Shown: positions 55,481 through 64,000, counted from the stretch's first letter. The stretch: 64,000 nt of DNA from CAIYTF01 sp963664845 (GCA_963664845.1 OY761615.1:5828001-5892000), one strand, 5' to 3'. A program made the numbers and translations. Notes: generated by a model not told the origin, from the letters alone.

Positions 55481-57859
55481 TTATTCCAGAAACACCTCAA
55501 CTGTTGACATTGCCTTTGAGCTTACTCCGATTAGGTTCGATTCTGAGCGTACACCGTCAATAAGCATATAGGAGACCCGGCTGTATGTCCCTTCACTTTT
55601 ATGAACAGTGATGTTATAACTGGTACCCCGGAATTTTCGTTTCACCGAATAACGTGTCCAGCCGTCGGGAACGCAGGGTGAAATAAGGAGCCCATCTTTA
55701 TGTGCCCGTACACCCAATATCCAGTCAACTATCATTTTTTGGAACCATGAAGCAGAACCGGTATACCAGGTCCATCCTCCCATGCCATAATTCGGCGATT
55801 CTGGCCCATCAATGTTGCCGGGAGTTACATAGGGTTCACAAACATATTTATTGGGATTCATACCATTGTTTATCGGGTTAAGTCGGCGATATACTTCAAA
55901 GGCATTTGCCCGGTCACCTTGCATCGAATATGCCCAGATGGCCCAGGTTGCTGCATGAGTATAAACTCCCCCATTTTCACGTCTTCCGGGAGCATACCGG
56001 GAGAGATAGCCGATATACTGATCAGGGATTGAGTACGCAGGAGTCAGGAGCAATGGCCCAAAGTTCTTTAACAGATGTTTTGAGACTGCAGCCATCGCAG
56101 CATTTTGTTTGTCCGGTTCACCTATGCCGCTGATCACTGACCAGATTTGTGCGTTCAGGTAAATCTTTCCTTCACTGTTTTCGTTGCTGCCAATTTTTGT
56201 TCCATTATCTTTGGTGGCTCTGAAATACCATTCTCCGTCCCATGCATGCGCGTCAAATGCCAGTTTAAGGGCGGCAGCTTTTTCTTTATAATAAGCGCTT
56301 TTTTCATTTCTTGAAGTATCATCACATACCTGCGCAAACCGCAACAATACGGTATAGAAAAATTCTGCCAGCCAAATTGATTCACCTTTCATGTCCAATC
56401 CAACGGCGCTCAACCCGTCGTTCCAGTCTCCGGCTCCAATCAGGGGCAATCCGCGCTCACTATAGCGTGAAAGTACTTTTTCAATGGCAGCATCGCAATG
56501 ATCGAACAAGGAATTCGAAACTGTTTTGTCATCATACCATGGTTCAGCAGCATCTAAGATGGCGTAGTTTACTGTTTCTTCAAGGTAGTGGGTAATAATA
56601 AAGGGCAGCCACAATAGATCATCCGTCATTTGTGTTTCAAGCCCGGTATCGCTGATGGGATGCCACCAATGGAGCACTGACCCATCTTTTTTCTGATGCC
56701 GCGCATGTAACCGAATTTGTTTTTCAGTTAAATCGGGCGAGATGGGCAGAAATACCAGACTATCCTGAAGCTGATCTCTGAAACCAAAGGCACCGCTTTG
56801 CTGATAGTACGCTGTTCTTCCCCACAGTCTACCGGCAATTGCCTGATAGCGAAGCCATCTGTTCACCAGAAAGTTCATCGCTTCATCGGGAGTGTCTATT
56901 TCCAACGGACTCAATAACTCATTCCAGAAAGTGATGATCTGTTGAAACGCATCTTCTCTCTGTTCAGGAGTACTATAATTAGCGGTAGATTTCTGAATGG
57001 TTGGTTTATCCTCCGCTATCCCCATAAAAACAGCGGTCTGTTTGGTAGCTCCTGCTTCGACTGTTAGTTCAAGCTTAATAACGGCGACAGAATCATTCCA
57101 TTTGGAAACCAGCTTCGTCAGCTTACCGGTTTTGAGCGCCTGCGGATCCTGTAATGACCCATAATTCCCAATGAATGCTTCTTTGTCTCCATCATAATCG
57201 ACAATTGGGGTGTCTGCAGAAATAAAACCGGTAAAAGGATATTCGATGTTCCAGTGTCCGCGGTTGGAAACGGGAACTTCCCATAAACGCTTTCTCCCGA
57301 GCAAAGCATTCAGGTTTTGATCATATTCAGTTTCGATAAATGATTTGTGAAATTCGCGATGATGATCGGCTGACGAACCAAGACACCATTCAAAATAGGA
57401 AAAGAGTGATAAATGTATGTTATTGCCGGTATTATTGGTAACGGAAAATTCCCATACTTCAAGTGAATCATTCAACGGAACAAAAATCCTGACCTGAACC
57501 TTGATGCCTTTGTATTCCGTTTCAAATATGCAATACCCGCTTCCGTAGCGGCACAGGAAAGTATCGGGCGCGGTTTTAACCGGCATCCAGGTCGGGCTCC
57601 AGGTTTCCCCGGTTTCATCATTGCGGAGATAAAAATATTTGCCCCAATTATCCTGAATCAGATCCTGATGCCATCTGTTCAGCCTGTTGAATTCGGAGTG
57701 GGTCTTCCAACTGAAGCCGCCACCCGTCTGAGAAATTACGAGGCCATAGTCACCATTTGAAATAACATTAACCCAGGGTTTTGGAGTTTTATAATCGGTA
57801 ATAACGTATTCTTTTCCGTCATCAGAAAAATAACCGTAAGGTGTCTTATATTTTGCCAT
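55481..57859 (-). CDS. GH94-family glycoside phosphorylase
   Basis: 792 residues without a signal peptide, so cytoplasmic. N-terminal beta-sandwich (~1-290: YGYFSDDGKEYVITDYKTPK, WVNVISNGDYGLVISQTGGG), a helical linker and an (alpha/alpha)6 barrel with GRTAYYQQSGAFGFRDQLQD (~370), HARHQKKDGSVLHWWHP (~390s), the general-acid Asp in LIGAGDWNDGL (~490) and GRRENGGVYTHAATWAIWA. This is a GH94 phosphorylase, which splits a beta-glucoside with phosphate to give glucose 1-phosphate. Size matches cellobiose- or laminaribiose-type enzymes (~800) and is well below that of the ~1100-residue 1,2-beta-oligoglucan phosphorylases. It links imported oligosaccharides to central metabolism. Confidence 0.92.
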   Translation of the reverse strand: MAKYKTPYGYFSDDGKEYVITDYKTPKPWVNVISNGDYGLVISQTGGGFSWKTHSEFNRLNRWHQDLIQDNWGKYFYLRNDETGETWSPTWMPVKTAPDTFLCRYGSGYCIFETEYKGIKVQVRIFVPLNDSLEVWEFSVTNNTGNNIHLSLFSYFEWCLGSSADHHREFHKSFIETEYDQNLNALLGRKRLWEVPVSNRGHWNIEYPFTGFISADTPIVDYDGDKEAFIGNYGSLQDPQALKTGKLTKLVSKWNDSVAVIKLELTVEAGATKQTAVFMGIAEDKPTIQKSTANYSTPEQREDAFQQIITFWNELLSPLEIDTPDEAMNFLVNRWLRYQAIAGRLWGRTAYYQQSGAFGFRDQLQDSLVFLPISPDLTEKQIRLHARHQKKDGSVLHWWHPISDTGLETQMTDDLLWLPFIITHYLEETVNYAILDAAEPWYDDKTVSNSLFDHCDAAIEKVLSRYSERGLPLIGAGDWNDGLSAVGLDMKGESIWLAEFFYTVLLRFAQVCDDTSRNEKSAYYKEKAAALKLAFDAHAWDGEWYFRATKDNGTKIGSNENSEGKIYLNAQIWSVISGIGEPDKQNAAMAAVSKHLLKNFGPLLLTPAYSIPDQYIGYLSRYAPGRRENGGVYTHAATWAIWAYSMQGDRANAFEVYRRLNPINNGMNPNKYVCEPYVTPGNIDGPESPNYGMGGWTWYTGSASWFQKMIVDWILGVRAHKDGLLISPCVPDGWTRYSVKRKFRGTSYNITVHKSEGTYSRVSYMLIDGVRSESNLIGVSSKAMSTVEVFLE

Positions 57860-57877
57860 GTTTCTTATCTGTTCTTT

Positions 57878-58876
57878 CTACGCGGAAGTTCGGATTACAA
57901 GTTCCGTCGGTATTTTAAAACTGTTCTTTTTATCGGTACCTTCGCCCTCAATGCGCCCGATGAGGGTTTGAGCGGCATACTTACCGACCATTCCGATATG
58001 TACTTTAACTGTGGTCAGTCCGGGGTTCATCAATTCGGAAATAAAAATATCATCAAAACCAACAACGCCCATATCACCGGGGATCTTTAATTTTTGCTCT
58101 CTCAATTCGGTATAACAACCAAGGGCCATCATATCATTCGCCGCAACAATCACTTGCGGGCGCTTTGGCGACCGCAGGATTTTCCTACATGCCTCACTCC
58201 CTGCCTGTTTGGTAAAATCGCCGGGAAGAACCCAATTTCTATTTACTTTAATGCCATTCATTTTTAACGCGTCCAGAAAACCATTTTTCCGGGAAATGGC
58301 GTCGCAGTTGTCTTCGGGACCACAGATATACGCCAGGTCTTTGTAATTTTTCTCCAAAATCAAATGACTGGTTATTTCGAAAGAACCCTGATAGTTATCG
58401 ATTGCAATGACATCATATTTGCTTGAGAATTCCTCTGCACCTATAAGCACAATTGGAACATCATAGGGTTTAAGTGTATCTTTAATCTCTTTTGTAAAAG
58501 TCGGGGCCAGCAATATTGCACCGCCAAGAAGTCCGCTCCCCATAAAGGTAGTGATAGATTCGGTCAGGGACCGGTTTTTATGCGAACTTACCACCATGGT
58601 ATAATAGCCGCGAAGAAAGCAGAACTCATCCACACCTTGAATAATTTCAGTGAAAAACTCATCCGAAATTTCAGGCATGATCAGTCCGATGATATTGGAT
58701 TTCTTCTTCACAAAATTGCGCGCAAGGATGTTTGGTTTGTAATTCATCTCGTCGGCAATCTTGATAACAAAGTTTTTCGTTTCTTCAACAACACGGGGGT
58801 CGTTGTTCAAGGCACGTGAAACCGTAGCTATAGATACGTGGGCTTTTTGAGCTATTTCTTTGATCGTTGGCGCCAT
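57878..58876 (-). CDS. LacI-family transcriptional regulator
   Basis: 332 residues: N-terminal helix-turn-helix and hinge (TIKEIAQKAHVSIATVSRAL, then NILARNFVKKKSNIIGLIMP), and a periplasmic-binding-protein-like effector domain (~60-332, with VVAANDMMALGCY, MGVVGFDDIFISELMNPGLT). It is the likely repressor of the glycan locus. Perfect LacI-type palindromes lie at 61502-61517 and 61658-61685, upstream of the three-domain CBM9 gene. The effector is probably an oligosaccharide released from the target glycan. It shares strand with the GH94 gene 18 bp downstream. Confidence 0.93.
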   Translation of the reverse strand: MAPTIKEIAQKAHVSIATVSRALNNDPRVVEETKNFVIKIADEMNYKPNILARNFVKKKSNIIGLIMPEISDEFFTEIIQGVDEFCFLRGYYTMVVSSHKNRSLTESITTFMGSGLLGGAILLAPTFTKEIKDTLKPYDVPIVLIGAEEFSSKYDVIAIDNYQGSFEITSHLILEKNYKDLAYICGPEDNCDAISRKNGFLDALKMNGIKVNRNWVLPGDFTKQAGSEACRKILRSPKRPQVIVAANDMMALGCYTELREQKLKIPGDMGVVGFDDIFISELMNPGLTTVKVHIGMVGKYAAQTLIGRIEGEGTDKKNSFKIPTELVIRTSA

Positions 58877-58906
58877 TGTTGCTGTATATTTTACTTGTTA
58901 AAAAGA

Positions 58907-58933
58907 GAGGCAGAATTTATTAAATTCTGCCTC
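58907..58933 (-). terminator. Terminator of the three-domain CBM9 gene
   Basis: GAGGCAGAATTT (58907-58918) pairs with AAATTCTGCCTC (58922-58933) around a short loop. Read on the minus strand the stem is followed by CTTTTTAAC, a U-run. It separates the CBM9 transcript from lacI. Confidence 0.85.
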
Positions 58934-58946
58934 CCAATTTGCTAAC

Positions 58947-61376
58947 TTATTTCATTATAACCATTTTTTGAGTGGCCGTATATTCACGACCGGAAATGCC
59001 GACTGCCTTCAGAGAATATAAATAAACTCCGGAAGCAAGCCCTGTGGCATTAAAGGTATAATTATGAGCGCCGGCGGTTAAATCGCCTTTGGCAAGAACG
59101 TTTACCAATTGTCCGAGAACATTATATACAGAAAGAACAACTGATGAGTTTTCATTCAAATTGAAACTGATCTTGGTTGAAGGGTTAAACGGATTCGGAT
59201 AATTCTGATTCAACGCGAAGGTCTTTGCGGCCTTTATGGTTGATCCCTTTACTTCCGTAGCCAGGTTTTTATTAAGAACCAATGTTCTCATATCCGGGCC
59301 CCATTCACTTCCCCACCACTGTTTGGCAAAAGCACCATTGGTTCCCCATGAAGGAACACCGGCACTGAAATTGTCCGGATCGAATATGGTCAGTCTTAAC
59401 TTAACTGAGTCAGACGTGGTTTTGTAGCCCAATGAATCCAATTTAATCATTAATTCTGCGGTGTATCCACCATCAACATCCGACGAGTCGTTTACCGTGG
59501 TTCCGGTGCCTTTATGTCCGGCGCCCGTAGCCTTGGTATCGCCCTCATAATGAATGATGGTATCCTTGGCGGTGAAATTGTAATATAATTTATATTCGTG
59601 AGTTGCTCCGAGAGCATCTGCGATTACGAGGAATAATCCATCACCTTCCCAGCTGCCGTTTCCAAAGCTGCAGACCTGTTTGTCATTCGAATTAAGACTG
59701 ATATAAAGGTTCATACCGTCGTGAAGGAATCTTACTTCACAGGTTGATACATCGGTATAAGGTGGTTTCACCAAAACATAATCGGTAGGTGTATAGACAT
59801 TAGCCGAGGGTTCTCCGCCAATCTGGAATTTCAAGCGCGGAACATCAGTGCTCCATGCTGCTTCAGTTAAGGAACCATCTACAGTCAAAGGTGCTGTGGT
59901 TTGATAAACCGGCAGGAAGAGAGGATCGTTCGGTTTCTGAGAAATAACGGTCGGACTGATAACCAGAGTTCTCATATCCGGACCCCATTCACTTCCCCAC
60001 CACTGTTTGGCAAAGGCGCCATTGGTGCCCCATGAAGGTACGCCTGCGCTGAAATTATCAGGATCAAAAATGTTTAAGCGTAATTTAACTTCTTGGGTTG
60101 TACTGGTATAGCCCAATGAATCCAAATCAATAACGAGTTCGGCAGTGAAACCATTATCTACATTGGAAGAATCATTAACTGTGGTTCCAAAGACTTTTTT
60201 ACCAGCTCCGGCACCATAGGTTGCACCTTCATAATGAATGATGGTATCTTTTGCTGTAAAATTATAATACAGTTTAAACTCGTGCGTTCCGCCTTGTGCA
60301 TCTGCAATAACCAGGAACAGTCCGTCACCTTCCCAGCTTCCGTTTCCAAAACTGCAAACCTGCTTGTCATCTGATTTCAGAGAAACATACAGTTTTGATT
60401 TGTCATGAAGGAATCTCACTTCGCATGTGGAGGTATCTACATAAGGTTGTTTAACAATAGTATAATTCGTTGGAGTGTATACGTTCTTTGAAGGCTCTCC
60501 ATTAATTCTGAATTTCAAACGGGGAACATCAACTGACCAGGATGACTCGGTCAGGCTGCCATCAACATTGATAGGAGCTGCTGTTTGATATACCGGTATA
60601 CTCATTGGATCAACCGGAGTTTGTGATGCAAGTGTTTTGCTGAGCACCAGCGAACGCAAGCTTGATCCCCATTCACTTCCCCACCACATTTTGGCAAAGT
60701 TGCCATTTGCATCCCAGGAACCAACACCTGCACTGTAGTTATCCGGATCAAAAATACAGAAGCTGAGTTTTATTGAGTCTGCATTTGCTCCGTAGCCTAA
60801 TGAATCAAGATTTACCATGAGTTCTGCGGTATAGCCATTGTCAACGTTTGATGAATCGTTGACGGTTGTTCCAAATACTTTTTTGCCGGCTCCCTGGCCC
60901 CAGGCACCACCTTCATAATGAATGATGGTATCTTTAGCCGTGAAGTTGTAATATAATTTAAATTCATGCAAGGCGCCTTTTGCATCGGCTATCTGAAGGA
61001 AAATTCCATCGCCTTCCCAGCTGCCATTACCAAAACTGCATACCTGTTTGTCATCTGACTTCAACGAAATGTACAATTTGGAGCCATCGTGTATAAATCG
61101 TACATCACAGGTTGACGTATCGGTATAAGGCTGTTTCACAACAACATAACCTGTTGGAGTGTTTGCAAAACCTGAGGGAGTTCCGTTTAGGCGGAAACGA
61201 AGGAATGGGAGATTGTAGGTCCATACAGCTTCGGTAAGACTTCCATCAACAGTAATCGGGGTTGATGACTGGTATACCGTAATAGCCTTAGGATCAGCCA
61301 CTCCCTGTGCATTTGCCGTCACACACCATGAGCATATAACTGCAAATACGAGGACAAAGTACCTGAAAGATTTCAT
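58947..61376 (-). CDS. T9SS-sorted protein with three near-identical CBM9-like domains
   Basis: 809 residues. Start supported by GGAGG 5 bp upstream. Signal peptide ends TANAQG. Three tandem domains of ~230 residues (~30-250, ~260-480, ~490-715) share long stretches, for example YISLKSDDKQVCSFGNGSW, LYYNFTAKDTIIHYEG and WWGSEWG, so the repeats are recently duplicated or homogenised. A T9SS sorting domain ends it (NQNYPNPFNPSTKISFNLN ... SGVYLYSLKA). The domains match CBM9/DOMON, with a role in binding glycan at the cell surface. Two LacI-type operators lie 126-309 bp upstream of the start codon, so expression is probably glycan-induced. Confidence 0.85.
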   Translation of the reverse strand: MKSFRYFVLVFAVICSWCVTANAQGVADPKAITVYQSSTPITVDGSLTEAVWTYNLPFLRFRLNGTPSGFANTPTGYVVVKQPYTDTSTCDVRFIHDGSKLYISLKSDDKQVCSFGNGSWEGDGIFLQIADAKGALHEFKLYYNFTAKDTIIHYEGGAWGQGAGKKVFGTTVNDSSNVDNGYTAELMVNLDSLGYGANADSIKLSFCIFDPDNYSAGVGSWDANGNFAKMWWGSEWGSSLRSLVLSKTLASQTPVDPMSIPVYQTAAPINVDGSLTESSWSVDVPRLKFRINGEPSKNVYTPTNYTIVKQPYVDTSTCEVRFLHDKSKLYVSLKSDDKQVCSFGNGSWEGDGLFLVIADAQGGTHEFKLYYNFTAKDTIIHYEGATYGAGAGKKVFGTTVNDSSNVDNGFTAELVIDLDSLGYTSTTQEVKLRLNIFDPDNFSAGVPSWGTNGAFAKQWWGSEWGPDMRTLVISPTVISQKPNDPLFLPVYQTTAPLTVDGSLTEAAWSTDVPRLKFQIGGEPSANVYTPTDYVLVKPPYTDVSTCEVRFLHDGMNLYISLNSNDKQVCSFGNGSWEGDGLFLVIADALGATHEYKLYYNFTAKDTIIHYEGDTKATGAGHKGTGTTVNDSSDVDGGYTAELMIKLDSLGYKTTSDSVKLRLTIFDPDNFSAGVPSWGTNGAFAKQWWGSEWGPDMRTLVLNKNLATEVKGSTIKAAKTFALNQNYPNPFNPSTKISFNLNENSSVVLSVYNVLGQLVNVLAKGDLTAGAHNYTFNATGLASGVYLYSLKAVGISGREYTATQKMVIMK

Positions 61377-61501
61377 AGGGCCTCCGAAATGAATGAATTA
61401 GTTGATTGAGCTAAAAATTGCAAATGATCGATTTGACCGGTGAGCAGACCTTCACAGGAGATTTTTGGTTTTTAAATCGTCTGCCTCGTTCCGTTTATAA
61501 A

Positions 61502-61517
61502 ATGTAAACGTTTACAT
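61502..61517. promoter_or_regulatory. LacI-type operator 1
   Basis: ATGTAAACGTTTACAT, a perfect 16-bp palindrome with the central CG of LacI/CcpA-like operators. AGAGACCAAA follows, as at operator 2 (GAGACCAAA). Confidence 0.85.
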
Positions 61518-61657
61518 AAAGAGACCAAAAAAATAGAGATCGCTCTCTATGAATTACGGTTACTCCCATATCCGGTTTGTGCCGGATACTATGTTTGATG
61601 TTCTCCTGTTTACACCGATTGATGGTCTGATCGAATATCCGTTTTGCGATCATAACG

Positions 61658-61685
61658 CTCAAAATGTAAACGTTTACATTTTGAG
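61658..61685. promoter_or_regulatory. LacI-type operator 2 (28-bp perfect palindrome)
   Basis: The same ATGTAAACGTTTACAT core at 61664-61679, extended to a perfect 28-bp palindrome (CTCAAA ... TTTGAG at the ends). It lies 162 bp centre-to-centre from operator 1 and 285 bp upstream of the CBM9 start codon. Confidence 0.88.
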
Positions 61686-61843
61686 ACCAAACTTAGTTTG
61701 AAAAATCTTTAAAGTCAAGAGGAGATTTTTTTTTGGTTAATTTTTTTTAATGTTCCGGTAATATATCCCCTTTTCATTCCAAATACGCAGTTTTATATGG
61801 ACTCAATCATTCACCGTGCCAGATAGTCAACTGAAAAATAAAT

Positions 61844-61872
61844 GCCCGCCCGATTTGAACTATCTGGTGGGC
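61844..61872 (-). terminator. Putative terminator of the ABC exporter gene
   Basis: GCCCGCC (61844-61850) pairs with GGTGGGC (61866-61872), one G-U pair. On the minus strand it follows the exporter stop (61926) and precedes an ATTTATTTTT stretch. Confidence 0.5.
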
Positions 61873-61925
61873 AAAAAAAAAGTATTCGTTCAATAAATCA
61901 GTGTTTTACCATGAGCGGGAGTAAT

Positions 61926-63680
61926 TTACCCATCAATAAGCACTCCTTCGCCAATTTGCTGACGCCACATAGCATAATACAGACCCTTAAGCTCGACCAG
62001 CTCTTCATGCCTTCCCGATTCGATAATTTTCCCATGTTCAAGAACATGAATGGTGTCCGCATGCAGAACGGTTGAAAGCCGGTGTGCAATAAGAATGGTG
62101 ATGCTCTCTTTCCTTACGGGCAGTGCACGTATAGTGTCGGTTATCTCCTCTTCAGTCAGCGAATCGAGCGATGAAGTTGCCTCATCAAATATGAGCAGTT
62201 CCGGTTTACGAAGCAGTGCCCGGGCTATCGACAAACGCTGTTTCTCACCCCCGGATACTTTCACTCCGCCTTCGCCAATTACCGTATCAAGACCGTTATC
62301 CGCGCGCTCAAGAAGTGAGTCACAGGCTGCCATATGCAAAACTTCAAGACAGTCTTCGTCGGTTGCATCGGGATTTACGAAAAGCAAGTTTTCCCGTATG
62401 CTTCCGGAGAATAACTGCGTATCCTGAGCGACAAATCCAATTTTGCCCCGTATAGTACTCAGATCCACTGTTTCATGATTCAATTCATTGTATTCGATAT
62501 AGCCCGATTGCGGGCGATACAATCCAAGCAGCAATTTTACCAAAGTTGATTTACCCGCCCCGGACGGACCCACGAATGCTACGGTCTTGCCTTTCTCAAC
62601 GGTGAATGAGATGCCTCCTATGGCATTGCGCGATGCAGACTGATGTTTGAACACCACATTATTAAAGCCTAATGTAGCAAGTTTTCTTACACTTATTGGG
62701 TTCTTAGGTTTCGGCTCACCGGGTGTATCCATAATGTTCTTGAAATTGGCAAGAGAGACCTCGGCCTCACGGTAAATGTTAATAATATTGCCAAGTTCCT
62801 GGAGTGGCCCAAAAATAAAAAAGGAATATATCCACAAAGAAAAAAACTGCCCAACCGTAATTGTCTGGGCAAAAATGAGATATAACATCACAAACAGAAT
62901 GCTGGTTCGCAGGAAGTTTACGGTTGTTCCCTGAATGAATCCCAGACCACGTATGTATTTAACCTTTTTTAACTCCAGACCTAAAATCTTATCCGTGGTT
63001 TTGTTGAGGCGGTTGATCTCCTGCCCTGCCAATCCAAGGCTTTTCACCAATTCAATGTTTCTCAGGCTTTCAGTGGTTGTTCCGGCCAGGGCCGTGGTTT
63101 CAGCTACAATGGTTTTCTGAATACGCTTAATGCGCTTGCTGAGAGTTGAACTCAGTATACCAATGGCAGGCGCGGTAACAAAAAAGATCGGGACGATGGA
63201 CCAATGGAGCGTGAACGCATAGACAATAACAAATATCAGGCCTATTAGCGTGGTGAACAGGATATTTATTGATGCAGACACCAGCCGTTCCACATCAGCA
63301 CGGACTTTCTGCAGAATCCCCAACGTTTCTCCGCTTCGCTGATCTTCAAAAACCGTATAAGGCAATTCCAGCGAATGTGCTATTCCATCAGCATAAATTT
63401 GTGCTCCCAACCGCTGAATAATGACATTTATATAATAATCCTGGAAATTCTTGGCCACGCGCGAAATAAACGCGACACCAATGGCCAGGCCCAACAGCCC
63501 GCTGACCCCCTTGAGGAATTGGGACGTGGTAAACTCCTTAAACCGTGTGGCATAGCCGTCTATCACATAGCGAAATATCAGAGGATCGAGGAGTGAAAAT
63601 ATTTGGTTAATGGCGGCAAGCACTAATGCCAACAGCACTAATTTCCAATAGCGTTTCAGATAGGTGTATAGTAACCGCAT
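61926..63680 (-). CDS. ABC exporter, fused permease-ATPase (MsbA-type)
   Basis: 584 residues. Six transmembrane helices (~1-310) and an ATPase domain (~335-584) with Walker A GPSGAGKSTLVKLL (~370), Q-loop GFVAQDTQLFSGS, signature VSGGEKQRLSIARALL (~480), Walker B LLIFDEATSSLD and switch His in IAHRLSTV. The N-terminus RLLYTYLKRYWKLV is typical for lipid or multidrug exporters. All motifs are intact, so it works as a homodimer. Substrate unknown; the glycan locus is on the same strand but separated by a terminator and a long regulatory region, so it is probably unrelated. Confidence 0.9.
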   Translation of the reverse strand: MRLLYTYLKRYWKLVLLALVLAAINQIFSLLDPLIFRYVIDGYATRFKEFTTSQFLKGVSGLLGLAIGVAFISRVAKNFQDYYINVIIQRLGAQIYADGIAHSLELPYTVFEDQRSGETLGILQKVRADVERLVSASINILFTTLIGLIFVIVYAFTLHWSIVPIFFVTAPAIGILSSTLSKRIKRIQKTIVAETTALAGTTTESLRNIELVKSLGLAGQEINRLNKTTDKILGLELKKVKYIRGLGFIQGTTVNFLRTSILFVMLYLIFAQTITVGQFFSLWIYSFFIFGPLQELGNIINIYREAEVSLANFKNIMDTPGEPKPKNPISVRKLATLGFNNVVFKHQSASRNAIGGISFTVEKGKTVAFVGPSGAGKSTLVKLLLGLYRPQSGYIEYNELNHETVDLSTIRGKIGFVAQDTQLFSGSIRENLLFVNPDATDEDCLEVLHMAACDSLLERADNGLDTVIGEGGVKVSGGEKQRLSIARALLRKPELLIFDEATSSLDSLTEEEITDTIRALPVRKESITILIAHRLSTVLHADTIHVLEHGKIIESGRHEELVELKGLYYAMWRQQIGEGVLIDG

Positions 63681-63764
63681 GGGTTGCCCTTTTGTTTCTC
63701 AATGATATAGACCGAAACCAATACAACAAAAGGGAGGCTGAAAAAGTTGCCCGGAAAGGAGCTG

Positions 63765-64000
63765 TTAAAGAATTTTTGTCACTTTATTTCGTTTGTCAAC
63801 CAAAACAATTGTTGGTTTGTGTTCTTTGGCTTCCGCTTCTGAAAGCTGGCAGTATGTTAAAATGATTACTTCATCTCCCACGCAGCCTAATCGCGCAGCC
63901 GGTCCATTAAGGCAGATAATTCCACTGCCCGCTTTCCCTGCAATGGTGTATGTTTCCAGTCGGGTACCGTTGTTCACATTAACCACCTGAACTTTTTCGA
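63765..64000 (-). CDS. panD: Aspartate 1-decarboxylase, 3' part (5' end outside window)
   Basis: The frame is open to the right edge of the window. About 78 C-terminal residues are visible: EKVQVVNVNNGTRLETYTI, then AGKAGSGIICLNGPAARLGC and GDEVIILTYCQLSE. This matches the C-terminal half of PanD, the pyruvoyl enzyme that makes beta-alanine for pantothenate and CoA. The self-processing Gly-Ser site lies upstream, outside the window. The C-terminus (PTIVLVDKRNKVTKIL) is complete. Confidence 0.9.
   Translation of the reverse strand, partial: EKVQVVNVNNGTRLETYTIAGKAGSGIICLNGPAARLGCVGDEVIILTYCQLSEAEAKEHKPTIVLVDKRNKVTKIL

Larger units (their letters stand above)
61377..61925. other. Regulatory intergenic region with two LacI-type operators
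   Basis: 549 bp. It holds the two palindromes at 61502-61517 and 61658-61685, a hairpin at 61844-61872 belonging to the exporter gene, and the leader of the CBM9 gene with GGAGG just before 61376. The spacing of the palindrome centres, about 162 bp, is compatible with DNA looping by a tetrameric LacI-type protein. T-tracts near 61725-61750 could add curvature. Confidence 0.75.

Noticed and set aside
1..64000. CRISPR array
   Set aside because: No regularly spaced short direct repeats with unique spacers were seen on either strand, and no cas gene is recognisable.

Overview
The window looks like chromosomal DNA from a member of the Bacteroidota/Chlorobi branch, most plausibly Ignavibacteria or a close relative. 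This is an inference from C-terminal type IX secretion sorting domains (NYPNPFNP ... SGVYFY) on several secreted glycan-binding proteins, a PorV-type outer-membrane protein, a TonB-dependent receptor with an N-terminal carboxypeptidase-like domain, and GH144-type glucanases. No rRNA or complete tRNA is present to confirm it.

Bases 1 to about 22.5 kb are accessory DNA. The left edge is AT-rich and holds the 3' end of an Hsp70-like gene, a large membrane protein with a degenerate J-like domain, TPRs and a C-terminal SH3-like domain, and two tandem paralogous lipoproteins that end in similar SH3-like domains. An intact IS256-family element (6820-8269) follows, with imperfect 28-bp terminal repeats and a perfect 8-bp target duplication. 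Next is a 7.1-kb cargo block bracketed by two divergent direct copies of a ~310-325-bp sequence (8292-8600 and 15732-16055). It carries a TOTE-type primase-helicase, a RhuM-like protein, a frameshifted integrase relic, an HNH protein, and a GHKL ATPase fused to an HExxH metallopeptidase-like tail. A 1.6-kb non-coding, strand-asymmetric tract with large inverted repeats leads to an ArdC-like antirestriction gene and two small genes. A terminase-small-subunit-like gene and an intact tyrosine integrase close the element. The integrase faces a 45-bp copy of the 3' half of a tRNA-Met(CAU) gene. A second, more decayed copy of that fragment lies 1.3 kb further on, next to a second broken integrase and other gene fragments. 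The reading is two elements integrated in succession at one tRNA-Met gene that lies left of the window, or left of the part that can be recognised.

From 22.7 kb to about 32.6 kb is ordinary chromosomal sequence: a small membrane protein, a GT39-type glycosyltransferase, a small secreted Cys/His protein, a CBM20-7TM-SpoIIE signalling phosphatase, a ferritin-like protein, a hybrid histidine kinase and an unknown secreted protein.

From 61.4 kb down to 32.7 kb, all on the minus strand, lies a roughly 29-kb glycan-use locus. It has surface CBM9-like proteins, a LacI-type regulator, a cytoplasmic GH94 phosphorylase, a TonB receptor / T9SS-sorted surface protein / PorV trio with no SusD, two GH144-type proteins, a large CBM plus (alpha/alpha)6-barrel protein, a GH2 enzyme, a binding-protein-dependent sugar ABC importer lacking its ATPase, and a parvulin-type isomerase. 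GH144 and GH94 together suggest a beta-glucan, most likely a beta-1,2-glucan: it would be cut outside the cell, imported as oligosaccharides and phosphorolysed in the cytoplasm. Two perfect LacI-type palindromes lie upstream of the first gene. The right edge holds an ABC exporter and the 3' part of panD.
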